Shown: in pieces, positions 3,983 through 6,325 of the stretch
Position numbering within the stretch: the stretch's first letter is position 1
Layout: every line of letters begins with the position of its first letter
DNA from: Akkermansia sp.
GTDB lineage: Bacteria > Verrucomicrobiota > Verrucomicrobiia > Verrucomicrobiales > Akkermansiaceae
Reading direction: 5' to 3'
NCBI GenBank assembly: GCA_017379255.1
Contig: JAFNWZ010000049.1
Coordinates: 1 to 6,325, forward strand
DNA length: 6,325 nt
Translations under genes and position numbers: made by a program
Notes under the pieces: generated by a model
What the model saw: only the letters and a program-made list of their open reading frames with translations
The model's database searches: none
What the model was told of the DNA's origin: nothing

Positions 3983-5596
3983 ATGGAAGATGAGATTTTA
4001 ATAGAAGTCGAAGAAGATGACGAGCTTGACAGTATACCGGCTCCGTTGACAAATGTACTTCGGCCCGGCTTTGAAAGCTATCAGGCGCAGGGGTTGCACG
4101 ATTACCTAATAGAACGCAAAAAAGTTTCTCCGGAGGAGTTTTATAGGGATGTATTTCCTGCAGGAGCTCTTGCAGATGCCAAAGTTCAGGAACAAGGCAA
4201 GTTTGCCTGCCGCATATACCGGGAGGGCGAGTACCCTCAGTATGTCAATAACGACCTGAAAGAAGTCCTCAAATGCACCCCTGAGCATGCTGCTCAGATG
4301 AGCTGCATTGCATATGCCGGCCGGGGAGAATCCCCCAAGCAGGCATGTGAGCTATACGCGCTGATTCTCAGGGTGCTCCTTCCGGAGGAAATCAGTTATA
4401 AGTATGCTGAATACAGCTTGAGGCGCATGGAGAGCGTTGTTGACCGGTATGGAAACTATCATCCGCGCACACCCCGGATATGCCCAACTTATATGCTGAC
4501 GGACCCGAGCTATGAGACACTATATTTCTGCTATGTGTTCCGGGACTTTGTCCCAATGTATCACCATATGCATATAAAGCTGCAGCGCCTGTATGATGCG
4601 TTGTCGCGGACCATTCATCACCTATGGGATATTGGAGTGTGGGATGACCTTCAGAAAAAGTTCGTCTATAAATATGAGTGTATAAAGCCGCTGCCAGAGA
4701 GCATTTTCCATCGGTATCCGGTTGTTGGCTCTAAATACGGCAAGGGTGAATTCACAGCTTATAAAACCGGCCAAAAATACGACTTAAATGCGTTAAATGC
4801 GCTCGTTCCTAAGACATATCAGGCCAACTTGTATGATACCAAAATGACTATGGAAGAAGCGAAGGAGCAGTTTTCAGATTGGCACACAAGGCGCGTTGTT
4901 GAGAAGCGAAAGCCATCTAAAAGCCCCATCTATAAGGATAAAACGCTTTTGTATAAATGGTTTTTTAAAACGGCTTTCAAGCAAAAGGGCAATATCACGC
5001 TCGGCGCGATGGAGGCTCTTGCTGCTTGCGCAGCAAAAGGATTCATTGAACCTGATGTGTTAGATGAGGATTTGGCTGACCTACATACAACACTATCCGC
5101 TCGGTTTTCTGAGGACGATATCATAGTCCACGAGCAGCGTGCCAAAGAGCTCTATGACATAGACCCCTCCGCTTTAAGGCACTGGACCTTTGATGATATT
5201 GTAGAGCAGTCCGGTCTGCAACACAAACGCTACGACCGAAAAGGAAATACCCAAACGCAGCACATGAAGATACTGCAGGAGAAAAACGAGGAAAAATCTC
5301 GTAAGGACGCAGTTTTTTCCTGGTTTGAGGACAATCCTGATGGCACGCAGGCGCAATGCGCCAGAGAACTCGGAGTTTCCAGAAAAACCGTAAGCAAATG
5401 GATTGCGGTTAAGGAAAAGGCGGAAAAACGCAAAAATCTCTGCCCACACTGTGGCACGCCAATGGTCAAGACCAAAATCGAGCCTTATTTTTGGGCACTA
5501 AAGGCGAAGTTTTACTCGCGCATTGATAAGGATTGCCCCAATTGCCAGCATCATATAAAAGGCAAAGCCTACGTTTGCAAGGGACCAGCGCGATAG
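3983..5596 (+). CDS. Replication/primase-like protein with C-terminal HTH and zinc ribbon, core residues apparently lost
   Basis: This 537-residue protein starts behind AAAGGA with 9-nt spacing. After an acidic N-terminus (1-20) it follows the order I recall for a clostridial mobile-element family with an archaeo-eukaryotic-primase-like domain: FYRDVFP (53-59), a YAG...ELYAL block (111-127), YFCYVF (181-186), YPVVGSKYGKG (245-255), LNALVP (271-276), a helical region, then a helix-turn-helix ARELGVSRKTVSKW (460-473) and a four-cysteine zinc ribbon (C487, C490, C518, C521). Such proteins probably prime or initiate element replication. In the relatives I recall, the ELYAL block leads into D-L-D and the later block has a histidine before LYYVF. 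Here the equivalents read R130-V131-L132 and Y181, so catalysis may be lost while DNA binding remains. The family assignment is from memory. A Rep initiator or regulator role is the main alternative. Confidence 0.75.
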   Translation: MEDEILIEVEEDDELDSIPAPLTNVLRPGFESYQAQGLHDYLIERKKVSPEEFYRDVFPAGALADAKVQEQGKFACRIYREGEYPQYVNNDLKEVLKCTPEHAAQMSCIAYAGRGESPKQACELYALILRVLLPEEISYKYAEYSLRRMESVVDRYGNYHPRTPRICPTYMLTDPSYETLYFCYVFRDFVPMYHHMHIKLQRLYDALSRTIHHLWDIGVWDDLQKKFVYKYECIKPLPESIFHRYPVVGSKYGKGEFTAYKTGQKYDLNALNALVPKTYQANLYDTKMTMEEAKEQFSDWHTRRVVEKRKPSKSPIYKDKTLLYKWFFKTAFKQKGNITLGAMEALAACAAKGFIEPDVLDEDLADLHTTLSARFSEDDIIVHEQRAKELYDIDPSALRHWTFDDIVEQSGLQHKRYDRKGNTQTQHMKILQEKNEEKSRKDAVFSWFEDNPDGTQAQCARELGVSRKTVSKWIAVKEKAEKRKNLCPHCGTPMVKTKIEPYFWALKAKFYSRIDKDCPNCQHHIKGKAYVCKGPAR

Positions 5597-5603
5597 CGCA
5601 CAG

Positions 5604-5792
5604 ATGGTTCTTATGCTGCGCAGTGAAATGTGTTACCTCCACCGATATAAATGGTTATTTGTCGTTTATGCGGACGACAGCAAGACAATGCTCATGTGTG
5701 GGACCTACTCAAGTGAGGAATTTACAAAAGTACGGATTGACTTATGTTGGAAATTACTCAAGAGTGGGTTCCGCACAACCGCTTGCTTTTGA
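5604..5792 (+). CDS. Possible 62-residue small protein after the rep-like gene
   Basis: The frame opens 7 nt after the rep-like stop and runs to a TGA at 5790-5792. The C-terminal half (EEFTKVRIDLCWKLLKSGF) has ordinary amphipathic protein-like composition. There is no good ribosome binding site before ATG 5604 or the later ATGs at 5613 and 5625, so translation would depend on coupling to the upstream gene. A competing frame of 87 codons overlaps it and is richer in unlikely residues. No family recognised. Its end lies inside the nested dyad at 5782-5827. Confidence 0.35.
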   Translation: MVLMLRSEMCYLHRYKWLFVVYADDSKTMLMCGTYSSEEFTKVRIDLCWKLLKSGFRTTACF

Positions 5793-5827
5793 TTGACTTA
5801 CAGAAAAATGTAAGCCTAAAAAGCAAG
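5782..5827. repeat. Nested perfect dyad (two-step stem)
   Basis: Outer arms CTTGCTTTT (5782-5790) and AAAAGCAAG (5819-5827) enclose spacers of 6 and 4 nt and an inner hairpin, CTTACA-GAAAAA-TGTAAG (5797-5814). Both steps are perfect. It overlaps the end of the 62-codon ORF. There is no T-run immediately after the outer stem, so it is not a canonical rightward terminator. A recombinase binding site or a structured 3' end is possible. Confidence 0.55.
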
Positions 5828-5999
5828 TGGTAGCATCGGCAGGGGCGAACGCAACGGCAATCGGTGGCGCTACCGCAAGCATGAGCCCCGGCAGATGTTT
5901 GAGCAGATGTCGAGCAAGTCGTCACCCCACAACTGCGGCGAGCTGCGTAACCGGATGTTTCTTTTGTGTTGGCATTCAGCGAGCCGTAGTAAAGTAAAA

Positions 6000-6022
6000 G
6001 AGTCGCAATTTATTTGCGGCTC
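6000..6022 (-). terminator. Hairpin with T-rich tail on the leftward strand
   Basis: GAGTCGCAA (6000-6008) pairs with TTGCGGCTC (6014-6022), with one G-T pair and a 5-nt loop. Read leftward it is followed by TTTTACTTTACT, which is terminator-like. No clear leftward gene lies to its right. The right arm can alternatively pair with GAGCCG at 5981-5986, giving two mutually exclusive folds. Confidence 0.4.
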
Positions 6023-6093
6023 TACCAAGAATTGCAGCCAATAACGCAGATACAAGTCGTTTGACTGAAATCCCAAAATCCAAAACAACCCAA

Positions 6094-6113
6094 GCTTGGA
6101 TTGTAATCCAAGC
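6094..6113. repeat. 9-bp inverted repeat
   Basis: GCTTGGATT and AATCCAAGC are separated by two bases. The perfect near-palindrome could be a protein binding site; no T-run follows on either side. Confidence 0.5.
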
Positions 6114-6174
6114 AGCCCCGCGGCTATGAGCGTAAAAAGTTTCAGAATGTTCATAAATGTTTACGATAGGTTAA

Positions 6175-6203
6175 TTGCAAATAAAGAGGACTTCTGCTAT
6201 AAT
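6175..6203 (+). promoter_or_regulatory. Strong extended -10 promoter for the right-edge gene
   Basis: TTGCAA (6175-6180) is separated by 17 nt from TATAAT (6198-6203), with TGC directly before the -10 box. Transcription would start near 6210. The leader includes an inverted repeat, GTTTGT (6215-6220) and ACAAAC (6246-6251), which may be an operator. Confidence 0.75.
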
Positions 6204-6274
6204 AAATTAGTATTGTTTGTTAGTTGTACACTATAGAACAGTTCGACAAACTTGAATTTGGCGAGGTGATTTCC

Positions 6275-6325
6275 TTGGAGCAGGTTATTGAATACATTAA
6301 GAAAAAATACAATCCTCTTTCCATC
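6275..6325 (+). CDS. Start of a CDS cut by the window edge, possibly a small nucleotidyltransferase
   Basis: A TTG start at 6275 follows GAGGTGA (6263-6269) at normal spacing and a strong promoter. The 17 residues present read LEQVIEYIKKKYNPLSI, with the first residue being methionine in the protein. This helix ending in a Y-x-P-x-S-I strand resembles the beginning of minimal nucleotidyltransferase-domain proteins, where the GSxxxG motif would come next. That motif lies beyond the window, so the function is a guess from a short stretch. The existence of the gene is better supported than its identity. Confidence 0.6.
   Translation, partial: MEQVIEYIKKKYNPLSI

Larger units (their letters stand above)
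5828..6160. other. GC-rich structured intergenic stretch without a convincing gene
   Basis: This stretch has several possible stems, including GGTAGC (5829-5834) with GCTACC, a tandem pair starting GCAGATGT (5891 and 5903), a 9-bp hairpin at 6000-6022 and a palindrome at 6094-6113. Frames of 40-95 codons are open on both strands but none has a ribosome binding site or recognisable content. It may be a structured RNA, a decayed gene or an element end. Confidence 0.35.

Noticed and set aside
5533..5796. 87-codon plus-strand frame overlapping the end of the rep-like gene
   Set aside because: It starts well inside the rep-like gene in another frame, with no ribosome binding site; the 62-codon frame is more protein-like.
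5895..6044. 49-codon plus-strand frame beginning MFEQMSSKSS
   Set aside because: It has no ribosome binding site, no recognisable family, and competing open frames. It is kept only as part of the structured stretch.
5870..6154. 94-codon minus-strand ORF with a hydrophobic N-terminus
   Set aside because: There is no ribosome binding site before its ATG, it passes through a terminator-like hairpin, and its C-terminal half is not protein-like. Other frames of the same stretch are equally open.
1..6325. tRNA or rRNA genes
   Set aside because: I found no cloverleaf with a T-loop GTTCRA pattern in the right setting and no rRNA-like sequence.

Overview
The window looks like part of a mobilizable genetic element, plasmid or integrated, from a gut-type Clostridia host (Oscillospiraceae or Lachnospiraceae range). 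The grounds are the strong AAGGAGG-type ribosome binding sites, moderate GC content, a MobV-type relaxase of the plasmid recombination enzyme family, and a replication/primase-like protein of a kind I associate with clostridial mobile elements. No integrase, transposase or conjugative coupling gene is visible, so plasmid and integrated element cannot be told apart here.

Layout from left to right. Positions 8-275 hold what reads as a small complete leftward transcription unit: a strong promoter, a 30-codon ORF and a 14-bp hairpin followed by T residues. Next is a leftward cluster (390-1557) that ends at a strong terminator (288-319). It has two unrecognised genes of 132 and 153 codons that look like distant paralogs, preceded by a 41-codon ORF and a still smaller one joined to it by TAATG. 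A rightward MazF/PemK-like gene (1691-2044) follows a 14-bp palindrome and has no visible antitoxin. It converges on a leftward mob operon (relaxase plus a small coiled-coil protein, 2092-3465) across a bidirectional terminator.

The 517-bp stretch between the divergent mob and rep-like genes is the most unusual part. It contains a hairpin overlapping the likely mob promoter (candidate oriT). Beyond that is a GC-rich array of about six stem-loops, in which three related 17-nt hairpins differ by compensatory base-pair changes, ending in a T-run. Then come two near-identical 21-nt direct repeats and a TATAAT box before the 537-codon gene. That gene resembles clostridial archaeo-eukaryotic-primase-like replication proteins in overall architecture, with a C-terminal helix-turn-helix and zinc ribbon, but the acidic and histidine core residues I expect appear to be replaced.

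Right of the rep-like gene is a possible 62-codon ORF, a nested perfect dyad, about 330 bp of GC-rich structured sequence with no convincing gene, and finally a strong extended -10 promoter. That promoter leads to a TTG-started CDS cut by the window edge, whose first 17 residues suggest a small nucleotidyltransferase. The likely division of labour is relaxase plus candidate oriT for transfer, the rep-like protein plus repeats and hairpins for replication or complementary-strand priming, the MazF-like protein for maintenance or regulation, and the paired unknown genes as cargo.
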